From: Agroathelia rolfsii
Lineage: Eukaryota; Basidiomycota; Agaricomycetes; Amylocorticiales; Amylocorticiaceae
Direction: 5' to 3'
DNA length: 64,000 bases
Assembly (NCBI GenBank): GCA_018343915.1
Contig: JABRWF010000008.1
Location: 1,240,001 to 1,304,000, forward strand
Shown here: positions 23,343 through 35,589 of the stretch, piece by piece
How the letters are laid out: every line of letters begins with the position of its first letter
How positions within the stretch are numbered: position 1 is the stretch's first letter
The notes under the pieces: generated by a model
Database searches by the model: none
Told to the model about the DNA's origin: nothing
Seen by the model: the letters and a program-made list of their open reading frames with translations, nothing else
Made by a program: the position numbers and the translations under genes

Positions 23343-23807
23343 CAGAGTAGAGTAAAACGTAGAATATCTCAAACCGAATCCTACTCTATCACACTGATAT
23401 CAAAATAAAAATACTATTGATTTTTGCAAAACAATTTTTATTATGACCATGATACTTTTTTGTGCTTTTGTTTTGGGAAAACAGCTACTGTAACAACATT
23501 GATTATGAGAACAAGAAAAAAGACGACGAAGACGACGACCAGGTCCTCCGCTTTTCATGAATGTGGGTATAGAGATGGTACAGCAATGCGATGATGATAA
23601 GAAGAAGAAAAAGAAATGCGTAAGTATGAAATGCAGTTATGATTTGTGATTATAGGCAGAGCAAGCGAGAGGCAGGATGCTAGAAGAAAAGATGGTTAGT
23701 GAGCTCAAGCCGTTGAATGAACGATAGAAAAGATGTAGATATACCAGGTAGAGACCCAAAACATTATCAGAGATAGTTTTATGATGCCAGATATTCATTT
23801 AACCCGA
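23343..23807. other. intergenic, purine-rich patch
   Basis: No gene. A GAA/GAC-rich patch lies at about 23512-23540 and another A/G-rich patch at 23597-23620. Confidence 0.5.
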
Positions 23808-24008
23808 TTACTTGAAGGGGCAGTCCTGGGAGTGGCTGCCGCGCCAGCCGCAGTGGCAGCACTGAGGAGAGCTGGTAGAATAGCCATGGTCTGCGCATGT
23901 GGCATCCTCGGCCGGGGTATGGTTGTTGACAGGGATTGGCGCAGTTGGGAGTTGCGAAACGTTGGAGGAAGCAGTGAGGGCGCAAGTAAGTTGAGTAGTG
24001 AAGCACAT
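23808..24008 (-). CDS. small Cys-rich protein (66 aa)
   Basis: Single-exon frame with ATG at 24008. It starts MCFTTQLTCALTASSNV, then LPTAPIPVNNHTP, and ends with a Cys-rich segment, SPQCCHCGWRGSHSQDCPFK. I have seen this C-terminal pattern (CCxCGWRGxHxxxCPFK) in short basidiomycete proteins without assigned function. The paired Cys and the His suggest metal binding, which is inference. There is no membrane segment. A minus-strand TATAAAAG at 24147-24154 gives a leader of roughly 110 nt, consistent with an independent, possibly inducible gene. Confidence 0.6.
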   Translation of the reverse strand: MCFTTQLTCALTASSNVSQLPTAPIPVNNHTPAEDATCADHGYSTSSPQCCHCGWRGSHSQDCPFK

Positions 24009-24146
24009 TTTAAAAGATGAGTGATGGCTTTTTCAGTAGATGAATATGCGAGTAAAGAAGGGATATTGGGGATCGCTGAGAGAAGAGAAAAGAGCTGAGG
24101 TGCTTTGGTAGTTCGCTGGATGGATGAAGAGACAACTCATGCTCGT

Positions 24147-24154
24147 CTTTTATA
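24147..24154 (-). promoter_or_regulatory. TATA box of the small Cys-rich gene
   Basis: TATAAAAG on the minus strand, about 140 bp upstream of the ATG at 24008. Confidence 0.45.
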
Positions 24155-24809
24155 ACTTTTAGAAACTGGTTCTGTGGTTGCATTTGGCTCGCTGACATCG
24201 ACGCACGGCTGATAGCCTCGATGTCTACTTGCCATATGCATCCGTGTAAGCCTGCTAAAAAAGGGAGTTTGCTTCCGATAACCACAGCCCACAAAGGCAA
24301 GGTCGTCGCTGTAAATTCATCAGGACACACCTCACGGTTCTCGCTGCTATTGCTCAACCACCGGAAAAACCATCAGAACAAGGCAGAAAGAAAGAGAGAT
24401 ATATAAAAGAAAACGATGCTGGGAGGTCCGAAGTTAGGCCATCAAGCACGCCGTTTTCAAACCATTATTGTTACTCTGCCAATTATAGCGGCAACCTCAG
24501 GCGAGTCCTCACCCAACCCTCAACGCATGCACAGTAGCTTACTGGGTTCTTAGTGGTTCTCTATAAACGCGTCGTGCTGGGAGAAGGGCAGAAGCACTTT
24601 GACAAGAACTCGCATGAGAAAATGTTGGACTTGAAGCCGGGAGAGGTGTCGCACACGCCCGGCACGGGGACGTCCGGGCAATGACTCTCTTGCCAAATTT
24701 CTTGACATTGCAGGCGCTAGACCATAGATATTGACACAGCCATGTGTATTTGAATCAAGGAAAACTCTATCATTGTGTGTGACGCGAAGGAGTACAGAAC
24801 GAATCTTGT
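24155..24809. other. intergenic, no gene supported
   Basis: About 650 bp upstream of the small Cys-rich gene and downstream of MIC10. The longest open frame is on the minus strand and is an out-of-frame continuation of MIC10 exons. Confidence 0.5.
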
Positions 24810-25303
24810 CTAGGGCTTTTGTTGTGGGAGAATCCTGGTGCCAGGGATACGAGCCGGGTTGAAGGAGCGGTCGCAGTCTGCGTATGCAGCGCCTGCTCCG
24901 AATCCTGTCGAGAGGGCGATAGGCCATGCGCGCCCTGTGAGAGAAGGCAAGGGGTGTTGAGTACGCGGGTCGTGTGGATGACGACAAGAGAGCGGGAAAA
25001 GACGGACTGCGGAAGATAATGACGGAGGCGACGACACCAACGCTGAAGCCTACACCACTGTGGGGATAAAATTCGATTAGAGAAACACAAAAGAAATAAG
25101 AGAATGAGGACGCACGCCTTGACGAGTAAGTCCGCAACTTTGGAGGGGTAATCGCATGAGTTTTGGTTCATCTATTTGTTTTATTGTAGTACCTACCACA
25201 GCGGTCATACTAGAATATATTCAGACTTGAGAAGTGAGCTGGTAAGGATACTACACACCTTTTGAGAGACGATGTTTTCGCTGGAGGAGGGCGAGGAGGA
25301 CAT
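24810..25303 (-). CDS. MIC10: MICOS complex subunit MIC10
   Basis: MIC10 oligomerises in the mitochondrial inner membrane and bends it at cristae junctions. Exons on the minus strand: 25259-25303, 25197-25209 (13 nt), 25116-25137 (22 nt), 25008-25057 and 24810-24934. They join in frame to 84 aa, a normal MIC10 length. Start: MSSSPSSSENIVSQK, then YDRC, then two short glycine-rich helices (GVGFSVGVVASVIIF and IALSTGFGAGAAYADC) separated by RRRAW, then the tail SFNPARIPGTRILP. The GxGFSxGxV and GFGAGxAY stretches are the glycine motifs MIC10 needs for oligomerisation. Two microexons make the gene hard for automatic prediction. Its start lies 146 bp from the Bro1 gene start, head to head. Confidence 0.82.
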
Positions 25304-25449
25304 GGCTATGATATGGAGAGAGAAAGAAAGGGCAATTGCGAACCGGAAGCGGATGCGGTCATCGTCACCGGCCGCAGTGTCCCAAATGCCCTGATCATCC
25401 ATCTCTCTCTCTCCCTCACCAGCATCCACCACATTCAAGGTCGCCAGCC
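25304..25449. promoter_or_regulatory. shared divergent promoter region of MIC10 and Bro1 homologue
   Basis: Only 146 bp separate the two ATGs, so both promoters and both leaders must fit here or overlap the transcribed regions. A CT-rich tract (about 25399-25420) reads toward the Bro1 gene. No TATA box seen. Confidence 0.5.
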
Positions 25450-28400
25450 ATGGCGTCCCCAATGATATCCATACCAAAGAAAAACTCGGAGCAGGTCGAC
25501 TGGACAACCCCAATCCGCAAGCTCATCGCACAGTCCTACGGCGAGAACCCAGACAACTATGCCAACGAATGCTCTTCCCTCCAGCGCTGCCGCCAGGACG
25601 CCGTGCGTGGGGCAGGCAGCGATATGACGGCGCGCGACTTGCTGTACAAGTACTTTGGTCAACTTGAGCTGCTCGAACTGCGTTTCCCAGAGATCAAAGT
25701 CGAGTTCCCCTGGCACGACGCATTCACGCCCACCTCTCGCGTCACGCAGACCAGCATCGCGTATGAGAAGGCGTCGATCCTCTTTCAGATCGCGGCGACA
25801 CACAGTGCCATTGCTGCCTCGCAGAGCAGGGCCGATCCAGAGGGCGTCAAGCGCGCGTTCTATTACTTTCGCACCTGTGCTGGTATGCTGACGTATATCA
25901 ACGAGAACTTTTTGCATGCGCCATCGACGGATCTCAGCAGGGATGTCGTTCAGTTCTTGACGGATCTAATACTGGCGCAGGCGTCGGAAGTGTTCCTGGA
26001 GAAATGTACAGAGGAGCGCAAGGGCTCGACGCTCATGGCCAAGGTTGCTGCGCAAGTTGCATTCATGTACACGACGTTGTCCGAGAACGTCAAGGAGTTC
26101 ATGGGCAAGGGTATCTTTGATCGCAACTGGATCACGATCATCCAGGTGAGTGATATCCAGCTCGCATATCCCGCATACAACTATCCTAACTAGACACACG
26201 CATACACTCATAACAGATCAAAGCCAAATACTTCACCTCTCTCTCGCAATACTACCGCGGCCAGGCAGACGAAGCCGCAGGAAAACACGGCGACGCCCTC
26301 GTGCGCTTCACCATCGCCGAAACATCCGCGAAAGAATCGAACCGCATCGCGACCTCCTTCAACTCCTCCTTCCTCACGCAGCTCTCACCCACCCTCCCCG
26401 CCGACGCCGGCTTCGCGATCTCGGAACGCACGAAAGCGCACCTCGCCGTGTGCACCGAGCGACGCGCAGAGGCGAGCCGCGAGAACGACCTGATCTACAA
26501 CGCCGTCTTGCCCGCGCCCGAGGCGCTCCCGCCCCCCGAGCGCATCCCGGGTGTGGCCAAGCCAGTGCCGATCCAGGAGGTATACGGCACGCCCGAGGTG
26601 CAGAAGGTGATCGGGCAGGATATCTTCATCAAGCTCGTCCCCCTTAGCGTACATGAGAGCGCGAGCGTGTATTCGGAGGAGAAGGCGAAGCTCGTGCGTG
26701 CCGAGGCAGAGCGCGCGGAGGTGAGCGAGGGCGAGGTGCGTAGTGCGCTGGATGCGCTCGGCGTGCGTGAGGGGCTGGCGCGGTACAAGGCCATTGTGGA
26801 TGAGGGTGAAGGAGGACAGCAGCAGGACCCCGTTCCGGGTGAGGTGCGTCGCTGGCGGGACGACATTGAGAATGTTGAGCGGACCGAGGGCGTGGAGGCG
26901 CTGCTGGTGACGTTGGCACGGCTGAAGGAGAGCGTGCGACGTGAGCTGCAGGATGGCGTCGCGGCGGAGCTGGACGCCGAGTCGCGCGATTGCGAGGCGA
27001 TGCGGGTCAGGTATGACCATCTCTGGACGCAGGAGCCATCGGCGGGACCGTCGCGCCAGCTGAGGCAGGATTTGAAGGCGCATATGACTGCGCTCGAGGC
27101 GGCAGGACAGTCGGATGCGCAGGTGCATGCGTTATGGGAGAGCGTGCAGGGTGAGATCCATGTGTTGTTGTCCCCCTCGGCGTTGGAGGGCGTATTTAGG
27201 GAGGGCGGGCAGGTGCAACAGGAGAGCTTGCTGGATATTGATAGCGGCGAAAGCGAGCAAGAGCGGGCACGTATATCCGCGTTGGTTGATCAGGTCGAAG
27301 AGCGTTTAGGGGCGCTGAACAAGATTGGCCATGAGCGCTCCGAGGTGCTCAAGGATCTCAAGGCGGCGGTGGGTCCTCCATGTCATTCCAAGGATCATCC
27401 TACTCAATCATGCCTTTTTTGATAGGTACAATCGGATGATGTATCGCATCTCTTGCTGCTGAATCGGCGCAATACGGGTGTCGAACCCGCCCTGTTCGCC
27501 GCCGAGCTCGAAAAGTTCCGGCCATACCAGCAGCGGCTTGTGGCTGCTACGCAACAAGAGCAAACTACGCTCCAGGAGCTCACCTCTGTCTGGAAGACGC
27601 TCAGGCAGACCTCTACTAGCGGCTCGCGCAAGTGGGAAGAGCGCGAGCGTGGCAAACGCGACCGCATCCGACGCTTCTCCAACGCGCGCGAGGCGTACAT
27701 GGAAGTACGCGACGGGATTGCAAAAGGTTTGCAGTTCTACCGCGAACTAACAGAGCTTGGCAAGCAGTTGAGAAAGGACGTGAACGAGTTCTTAAAGCGA
27801 CGAAAGCAGGAACGAGACGCGCTCGTGGCGAAGCTGGAGGTAGACAAGCGGTTGTCGGCGCCGCCTCCCAGGCCGCCACCACCGCCGTCATCATCGTCGA
27901 CCACGACAGGGCCATCCGCGGCGTCAGGCTTGGAATCGTCATTCTCCTCCATGAGCATCAAGTCGCCGCCGCCGATCCCGCCCGCTCCATCCTCATCGGC
28001 TATTGCTTCGCAGTGGTCGAATCCGATATCGTCGCCCCCGCCCCTGCCGCCCTCGCAGCAGTCATGGCCTTCTGCTCCGTCAGCCGTACCGCCGCCGCCG
28101 CAGAGTAGTTACGCCTCACCTCCACGGCAGCCAACGGGCTCGTACATGCCCCCGCCACCGTCTATGCCGCCGCCCTCGCAGGCGCCCTATACAACTGGCT
28201 CGCCTGCTCCATCCGCCCCTGATCCATACGCGAGCCTTGGGTTCTTTGACGCTGGATCTTCGTCTCCGGCAAACAGCGTCTCTCCGCCGCCACAACAGCA
28301 GCGCCAGAGCGCATTCCCGCCCCCGCCTCCACAACAACACTTGCGACAACAGTCTGCGTCGGCGTTCCCTCCTCCACCGCCTCCTATCGGTCAGGGGCAG

Positions 28401-28814
28401 AGTCAGAGCTCGATGTTTCCCCCGCCACCATCCCAGCAGGGTTCGAGGTTCGCCCCGCCTCCACCACAGCACCAGAGCTCGTACCCGCCTCATCCTCAGC
28501 CGCCACAGCCGCAAAGCGGGTTCCCGCCTCCTCCACCGCAACAGCAACAGCAGCAGTATCATTATTCGTCTCCGCCGCCACCGGGAGGACAAGGAGGGTA
28601 TCAGTCTATGCCTCCTCTGCCTCCTGGACAGCAGCAGTATCAACAGCAGCAGCAGCAGCCGACGGGGTATGGTGGATATGGTAATCCGAATGTTGGTGGA
28701 TACCCTGGGTATGGGCAGCCACAGCAGCAGCAGCCACAACAAGGGTATGCGCCTCAGGGGTATGCAAGTCCGCAGCCGGGGCAGGGGTATGGACAGCAGG
28801 GATACGGTAGATGA
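25450..28814 (+). CDS. Bro1/Alix-type ESCRT-associated protein
   Basis: Bro1 binds ESCRT-III Snf7 on endosomes and recruits the deubiquitinase Doa4 for sorting of cargo into multivesicular bodies; the related Rim20/PalA works in pH signalling. Exons: 25450-26145, 26217-27368 and 27426-28814, giving 1078 aa. The BRO1 domain fills about residues 1-390 (MISIPKKNSEQVDWTTPI, FPWHDAFTP, ASILFQIAATHSAIA, then IKAKYFTSLSQYYRGQAD). A V-shaped helical domain follows to about 735 (LLLNRRNTGVEP, RDGIAKGLQFYREL). From about 760 to the end it is a Pro/Gln/Gly-rich tail with many PPPPP runs and YGGYG repeats. The length and the long Pro-rich tail fit Bro1 better than Rim20, which is usually shorter. Large frames on the opposite strand here are GC-rich shadows. 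Confidence 0.87.
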
Positions 28815-30705
28815 TGCATTGGGGAGTTTTGTTGGTTGGCGATCAGTGGTTGATGGCTGATGGGTGCTGGATGTATGATGTGGAGGATGTGATGTGTTGG
28901 TAATGATTATACTGGGTTGATAGATGGATGTATTTGTTTCTTTTTTATCGGTTACCAATCGTGATTTCAAGAAAGGGAAGAATGTACGTTTTACCCTTAC
29001 TTTTTTTTAGTGAGAATGAATTGCGACTGAGATTTTGTTGCCCGTGGGCGGTGGTTTTGTCAAGACTATATAAATGATCGTGGAATTGAATGTGTAGGAA
29101 GTAAGTGGATGTGAATGTGAATGCTAGTTATAAACGATGAGATCTACGAGGTTATACGACTCATGTATGTATTGTGGATGTGATTGCACTACGAACGGTA
29201 AAAGGCCGACATGTCTAGATCTCTCACCGGCACTCATTCTGCCCCGATTCCAGTCCAGACAACGAACATCAGGCATTTATACGTTTACACTTGGCTTGAA
29301 CAACATAAAACTCAAGGCTGCCATGCCTGCATGCAGTATATATCTACAACATTAACCCCACGTGCATGCCCCCAGCCATGCACCACCTTCATATTACACC
29401 TGCAACAACTTCATACCTGGGGCCACGTACGTGCATGGATCAAATTAGCAGCCCTGACTCACATATACGGCGCACATATGCATGGTAACTGACTGAAGAT
29501 GTTGCGTGTCCGCATGATCCTCGGGTGATGTACAGAGTCATCGTACACGGCCGGGGTTTATTCGTGCTGTAAGTGTTATTGACTATCAATGTGATCTCGT
29601 GTCGGAAGGATCAGGTGAGCTGGGGCGGCATTCTTTGTTCTCAATATGTGTGAGCGAATGTGCTCAGTTTACGCAATGCGGTATTCCGAGCGATTGATCA
29701 GCAGATAAGCCAGCTCACAACGAGCATATGTACTGTGGATCATGGTTTTTAGATTTATTTATTTTTCTTTTGAAAATATAAAAGTGATCGACAAAAATAT
29801 ACGAGAACAATTCACCATCTTACATCTCAAAGGAAACTACATGTAGACAGCCACAATCATGGATATCAAGCTTATTTTGTGCGCGGCCACGTCGGCTATA
29901 GCTTGGCCGTGGCACGGCGGACGGAAAGGAAATGCCATCATGATGACGATGGGATGAGGACGTGATGCGTGATTTGCCCCCACCGAGCGTAATCATCGCA
30001 GTTATGATCGTATCTAGGTCTATCCACGCGATGCGAAAAAACCAAAATGAAAAATTACACACAGCAGAGTTTTCCCATGCAGTTGGTTGTGAGAAAAGTA
30101 AAAAAATGAAGATCGCCATGCATACGCACACGAGTGAGGGGAAAACAGCGGGACAACGTGCGTCGAGGCTCATTTTACATTGGGGAAAATATGGCATTTG
30201 GCCGAGGGGGATTGATCATGTGGGAATGAATGCCGACTGGACTCGAGCAGTGGTCGAGGGATGGGTCGTCGAGGTTTAGGCGCCTTTACGGCGAGATGGC
30301 CATGAGGTGCTGCATTTCCATTTATGGAGGGGAGGTATATGGCTGTATCGCCTCGACCCTATAGGCGAGATTGTGAATGCACGAAGTGGTCATGGCTCTC
30401 TTACAAGTCAGTAGTATTAATCAAATGAATTAACGAACAAACGACTTGTGCATGGTGTGGGAGGGGAAAGTGAGGGAAATATCCCAGGCTGGTGACGTTC
30501 TCTCGGTCGGATCGACTTCGGTCACCGAACAAATAATAATAAAAAACCAATAAACACTTGGGGGCCTTTTCAACCCTTCTTATTCTCTCTTCCTCTTCTA
30601 CGGCCACGTAGCTCCTTCCTCTCTTCCTCTCCCTCTCCCTTGTCCCATTCTCTTCGGTTTCACTCGGCCTGGCATAAATCGCTTGCGGAATCTACTTATC
30701 TCGAG
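28815..30705. other. intergenic, no gene supported
   Basis: 1.9 kb with only short, unrelated open frames on both strands. It contains the 3' end of the Bro1 gene and the promoter of the downstream gene. Nothing resembling an RNA gene was seen. Confidence 0.5.
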
Positions 30706-31505
30706 ATGACGGCCATTGCATCACACGCCATCCAGCTGCCATCCTATCCTGCCTCAGCAGGTACCGCAGGCACAGCAACACTAGTCGCTTTCGCCTTGTG
30801 CGCGGCCTTAATCGCCCTCGCTCTGTTCAGAGCTCTCTATGCTCGCTATTCTCGCCCAAGAAACCTCTTATCGGCGGATGGAGCCATCGCAGTGAAGGAG
30901 AACGGCACCCATGGCAACGTATTTGATGGCAAGACCCAGTCGGGTTCGTTGCAACAACTGGAGAAGACAGCTGGAAATGGGCCCAGAGTGTTGTCCTGGG
31001 CATTCTTTTGGAAGAGACAATGGACGGGCTTCACACTGCCGCTCTCGCTTCATATGAGCGAGACGCCGAAGCCGGTAGGCACCGGGGTCGGTGTGGCTGC
31101 TCTCAGCCAACAGGCTAAATGGGAAATGATGAGGCAGTCGCCTCCCTACCATCGGGCGACTCAGGGACGGGGTATGATACATTCATCCTGTGATATGTTT
31201 GGACGCCCTTGCTCATGATTTGGGTCTTGCAGCGACCACGCCCTTGACACCACCACCAAGTCCTAGCCCATACGATGGCCAACCGCCGTTGTCAGCGGCC
31301 AAACTTATCATGTCGCGCCATGTAAGTTGTTCCCTAATTGCAAGATCTCGGCGGTCGATACTGACCTACACTTGATGCCCAGACTTATCGCCGCCCAAAC
31401 CCGAACCGACACCAATCGTCCTCGGCACAATCTAAACGGTCACCACCGCCCTCACCTACTCGGGCTCAGCCGCCGCCGAGGCTAGTATCCCAATCGTCGT
31501 CTTGA
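30706..31505 (+). CDS. single-pass membrane protein of unknown function (225 aa)
   Basis: I do not recognise a family. Exons: 30706-31171, 31233-31321 and 31383-31505, joined in frame. ATG 30706 (GAGATGACGG) was chosen because an open frame further upstream has no good start. One hydrophobic segment lies near the N-terminus (about residues 22-45, GTATLVAFALCAALIALALF), followed by ALYARYSRPRN, which suggests a membrane anchor with the rest in the cytosol. The body contains SWAFFWKRQWTGFTLPLSL, and the C-terminal 70 residues are Pro/Ser/Arg-rich (TPLTPPPSPSPYDGQPP, then RSPPPSPTRAQPPPR), probably disordered. Confidence 0.6.
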
Positions 31506-32517
31506 ATTCATACAAAAACGACAGATAGAAAGGGGATGGATTGCTGAGAAGTCAAACAAATCAAACACACTAACAAATAACAACTATCGCACGCCTTACA
31601 TGATCTTTCTAATTCACGATCGTTAACTCACAACATCACCACGACACCATCTCCTTCATATCTATCCTTGCACGCATAGCGATCTGCGATGCCCTCCATG
31701 ACTCTCCACGATATGGCTCCAATGACCTGGTCACGTTACAACCGTACATACGTGTGACATCAGATATGTTTTCTTGACTTGTTGGTGGGCATCCCAGGTC
31801 GTCTACATTGCTACATCATTACATCATTGCTACCATCACCATCACCACCATCATCGCTATCATCATTGTCATCCAAATTGTCGTCGTTACTTTTCTTTTT
31901 CCATGGATTTTCATCACCTTTTTCCTTTCTCTTTTTTCATACCTTTTAACGGACACTTCACGACAGTTCAACCGTTTTTCTCCTTTGTCTTATATTTTTT
32001 GACGTATATTTTATTATGTTTCTACTTCTTAAACTTTATCTTTTTCTTTCTCTTCTTTGCTTTGCTTTTTTCTGTTTTCTTTTGGATCATTTCTTTTGTT
32101 TTTTGCTAACGTCGACGATCTCATGCGAACGTTAAATTCTGCAATTCAAAAGTCAATCAAACACTTTTGCTTCCAACTACTTTGACCTTGGTGTGAATGC
32201 GGTCTGTTGCTGATGCTGTTTTTTTGATTCAAGCGTTACTCAAAACTCGCTCTAGGCGAAAGCGAGACACAAGCACATTCAACGCCGAGCAGGAGATGTT
32301 AAATCAACAAAAACGCGAGACGTATACATGTGTGGTATAGTATAATGTAGAGACAGCGGAGCAGAAAGAGACCATGATCAGAACGGGTCTGTATGCAAAA
32401 AAGCGCGATTCATACAAGAGGCAAATGAGCAATCGAAGGTGAATGGCAAACGATACGTGTAGGTACGGACATCTTGTCAAAGTAAGTACTTGACGACGAC
32501 GAAACAAACGAAGACTG
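31506..32517. other. convergent intergenic region with low-complexity tracts
   Basis: Between the membrane protein gene and DUF6535 copy B. CAT/CAC-rich DNA at 31811-31870 and T-rich DNA at 31875-32105 produce open frames rich in His or Phe that I do not accept as genes. Confidence 0.5.
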
Positions 32518-35500
32518 TTAGAGAGACCCCGAATAGGAATATACCGATGGCTCTGGATCGGGCACGATACGCTCGTTGGGATTTTCCAACGCACGCCAAA
32601 ACTTTTCGGATGTCCAGATTCCCTCTGTGATATCACGATGATTTTCCTTGTACTCGTACCTCAACCATTTCAACATATCCGAAATGGAAATGACACCCTT
32701 GCTATCAGCCTTCCTAAGAGTAGAGACAAAGTCGTCCGGAAGGTGCGAGCGATGCCGAAGGACATAAGCAGCAAAGTACGCGTATTTTGGACCACGTAGG
32801 GTGATGGAGGTTCTTGCACCTGCGTGCAATACTGTCTGAAATGCCGTGAGGAACGCCTGGCAATCTTTAGGTAGAATATTCGGGTGTTTTTCAACATAAA
32901 ACCGTAGGACAAATCCGGTTATGTTCCAGAAAACATCGGTCAACTTTATTATTTTGCTTTGACGGCCGTCATCTAGTAAATCTGTATTGTCCAGAGGAGA
33001 GAATGCCTCTTTGTTATATTCAACAAAATATTTTGCTGTCTTCATGACATTTATGATATTGGTATCTAATAAATGGTTTTAGAAAAAAGGGCCAGTTAAA
33101 ATGTTGTACCAAAATAAGAATGAATATAAAGTCATACCATCATGTCTTGTAGCAATATAGGCGTTTAAGAAAGAGCCATTAACCCAGAGTCCCCCTTGAA
33201 GGTTGAAAACACAATCATAACCATTTGACAGAATACAAACGGTCGAGTTAAAAATAGCCTGAGAATCATAGCTAGTACTCTGTTCCAATCCAAAATTTAG
33301 TAATAGATGATCGAATATTTTTTGCAGCCAATAGAAGGATTGAGCAGCAGGATTGGTGTTAATATCGGCGTGGTCATTGCGCTCAAGCATTTGTGATATT
33401 TGATAATCCGAACTGAACCAGAGCAAAATAAGAATGCGCAAAAGGTTTTTGACAAGGTCAAAGTTCGTATCTTTTGAGAAGAGTTGTTGCGAGCCTAACA
33501 GGTCCTTTGTCAATGAGAAAAAGTATGTTGAAAGCATATTGCGCGACCGCTCGTTAGCTCTCCGAACAGCCTTTGAAAGGGAAGAGGCACGGATGTTTTT
33601 GTACGCAGGCGGCAGCGAGGCTTCATCCATGTCTTGAGTTCTATCTGGGAGCGTTGCAACGAGGAGTTTCTCAAAGTCAACAATTTCCTTTCGTTCTTCC
33701 CACTCTTTTTCGGAGCGCATCAAGGAAAGTAGGGCGCAGCAACGAATGGTAAACTCTTGCCTCTGGCGTTCTTTTTCATTGCTATATTTCCATCCATCAT
33801 CCCATTCATCTTTGGGGAGAGCAACCGGAGTTCCGGGGAGGTCGGAAAGACATTGGTCAACAAGATCATCTGGAACAGCGCGGTGGGTAGTAAGCCAATG
33901 AAGCGATGTGAATCTGTCAATCGTGCTCTGCTGAAAGTCGTGTGGTAAGCGAAGCATCCTGTCCGAATTGATCCAGCTTGTGAAAAGCAATGGCCAAGTG
34001 CTAGAGTCATCTTCTGAGATCTCTAACAACTTAGCATTTCTAAATTTGAAGAAAAAAGTTCTGATCCTGGACATCTTGACCCGTTCATCATGTCGCCGAT
34101 GCAATCGAAGATCTTCCATTGGCATGAGAGCACTTTAGCGGAGAATATGACGGCTTGGACGAGAAACAAGATGCGTCGAAGAATACGTCGAAGAAGAACC
34201 ACAAATTTTCGAAGAAATGACCCAAATGATGTCCGATATGGGCAACGTAGTATGAGTGCTGGTAAAGCTGTTGCAATGGTAGCAGCAAGTAGCACTAGAC
34301 CTACAAATGCCGTAGTAATGTGGGCAGTTGTTCCGTTAATTCTCCAAAGCAGCACCGCTAGCCCAGCAAAGAATAGCACGAGGCCAACTTCAAGGCATTC
34401 CGATATAACCGAGATGATCCAATCCACATGCCAGCTATCGAGGTCGTGTCGGCGGTAATGGCGAACATGGATGGCGTGTTGGAGAGGGAAAACAGTTGTC
34501 CAGCGCATGTACTCGCGTATCCATTGCTTGACGAGGATTCCGAACAAAGCCGCACCTAGAGACAGGATCAGGCTGATGAACCAAAGCGACGTGGTGGCCA
34601 CAAGTGATTCGGGCTGTTCCACCGACGTGAGAGAGACGTTGCTTGGAAATGCCTCTTGACTCAGCGAAAGGGAATGCAACTGATTTGACAAATCGAGGAG
34701 TATCTGTGCCGAATGTTTGACGTTGTCTGGTTGCAGCTCGGTGTAGACTTGAACGAGAAAAGCCGTCAACACAGCTGAGAAAAGACCCGCCTACAGATAT
34801 AGATTCAATCATGGAATGGAAGCATGTAGGATCATCAAGACGCACAAAAACGAGAAGAGTATCGATGTATTTATCCGTCTGCTCAACCCAATCTTCGTCG
34901 AGTTTCCTGTATTCGTCGTAGACGGTCACCCACCCGTTCGTCTTGTCAATGTTTGATTGTGAGTTCTCTTTAGTATCCTGCGTGGATAATCACAGTGATT
35001 AGATATATGCAGCTGTTAATGTAAATGGGAGAAAAGACCTTTTTGGTATCAGCGGCATTGCATGCATCTTCTTTCGACTCCAAAGGACGTCCTCCATCTT
35101 TCTGCATCTTTGGAGAGCTGTTCAGACCATTATTTTCGTCTCCGAAGGTTGGGACATTTACAGGCCTCTCGGGTTGCTGTTATGATTGAGTGAGCCGAGA
35201 GATGGAAATGAGGATGCATGATGACAGTTAACACACCCCAGTGCTAGCATTGGCTTGTCGTTTCTCAGGACTGATGCTGTCTTCACTCTCTTCGCCTCTC
35301 GCTTGGTCGGATAAGCAGTTTTGCTCTTTCATGGTCTCCGTCTGCTCATGTTTATGTTTTGAGTGAAGTATAAAATGCAAATGTGCAAATCATACATTGC
35401 TCGACGAAGAAGAACCTGGCTTTTCCTGTCCGAGGTAAGGAGTATCGCTCTTGACCTTGTTACCCTGTATAGGAAGTTAAGTAAAAATATGTAAAACGTA

Positions 35501-35589
35501 TTGTAACTCACGTTCACTTGGCCAGGACCACCGGGGGTCATTTCATGACTCTCAGGTTCAGTTGGCAAGTGATCAGAAGAGTCGGACAT
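32518..35589 (-). pseudogene. DUF6535-type membrane protein, copy B (single frameshift)
   Basis: Seven exons on the minus strand: 35512-35589, 35396-35464, 35237-35344, 35039-35176, 34846-34977, 33138-34790 and 32518-33065. All are in place, but the coding length is one base short of whole codons. The cause is at 34134-34136: a run of three T (plus strand) where copy D has four (CACTTTAGCGG against CACTTTTAGCGG at 44728-44739). The frame shifts just after the fourth membrane segment; repaired it would give about 908 aa. The 5' half, introns and 5' flank are nearly identical to copy D, while the C-terminal domain (KTAKYFVEYNKEAF, VFWNITGFVLRFYVEKHPNI) is much more diverged and in places closer to copy E. 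Recent inactivation or a homopolymer sequencing error are both possible. Confidence 0.75.

Noticed and set aside
24550..25137. 195-aa minus-strand frame taken as one gene
   Set aside because: It reads one MIC10 exon in frame and then runs through an intron out of frame; the spliced MIC10 model explains the conserved parts better.
26385..27128. 247-aa open frame on the minus strand
   Set aside because: It lies opposite the Bro1 coding exons in GC-rich DNA; the Bro1 frame has domain matches and clean introns, so this is a shadow.
28003..28970. two long Arg/Ser-rich frames, one per strand
   Set aside because: Out-of-frame readings of the repetitive Pro/Gln-rich tail of Bro1.
31774..32109. His/Phe-rich plus-strand frame
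   Set aside because: Translation of CAT/CAC and T-rich low-complexity DNA.
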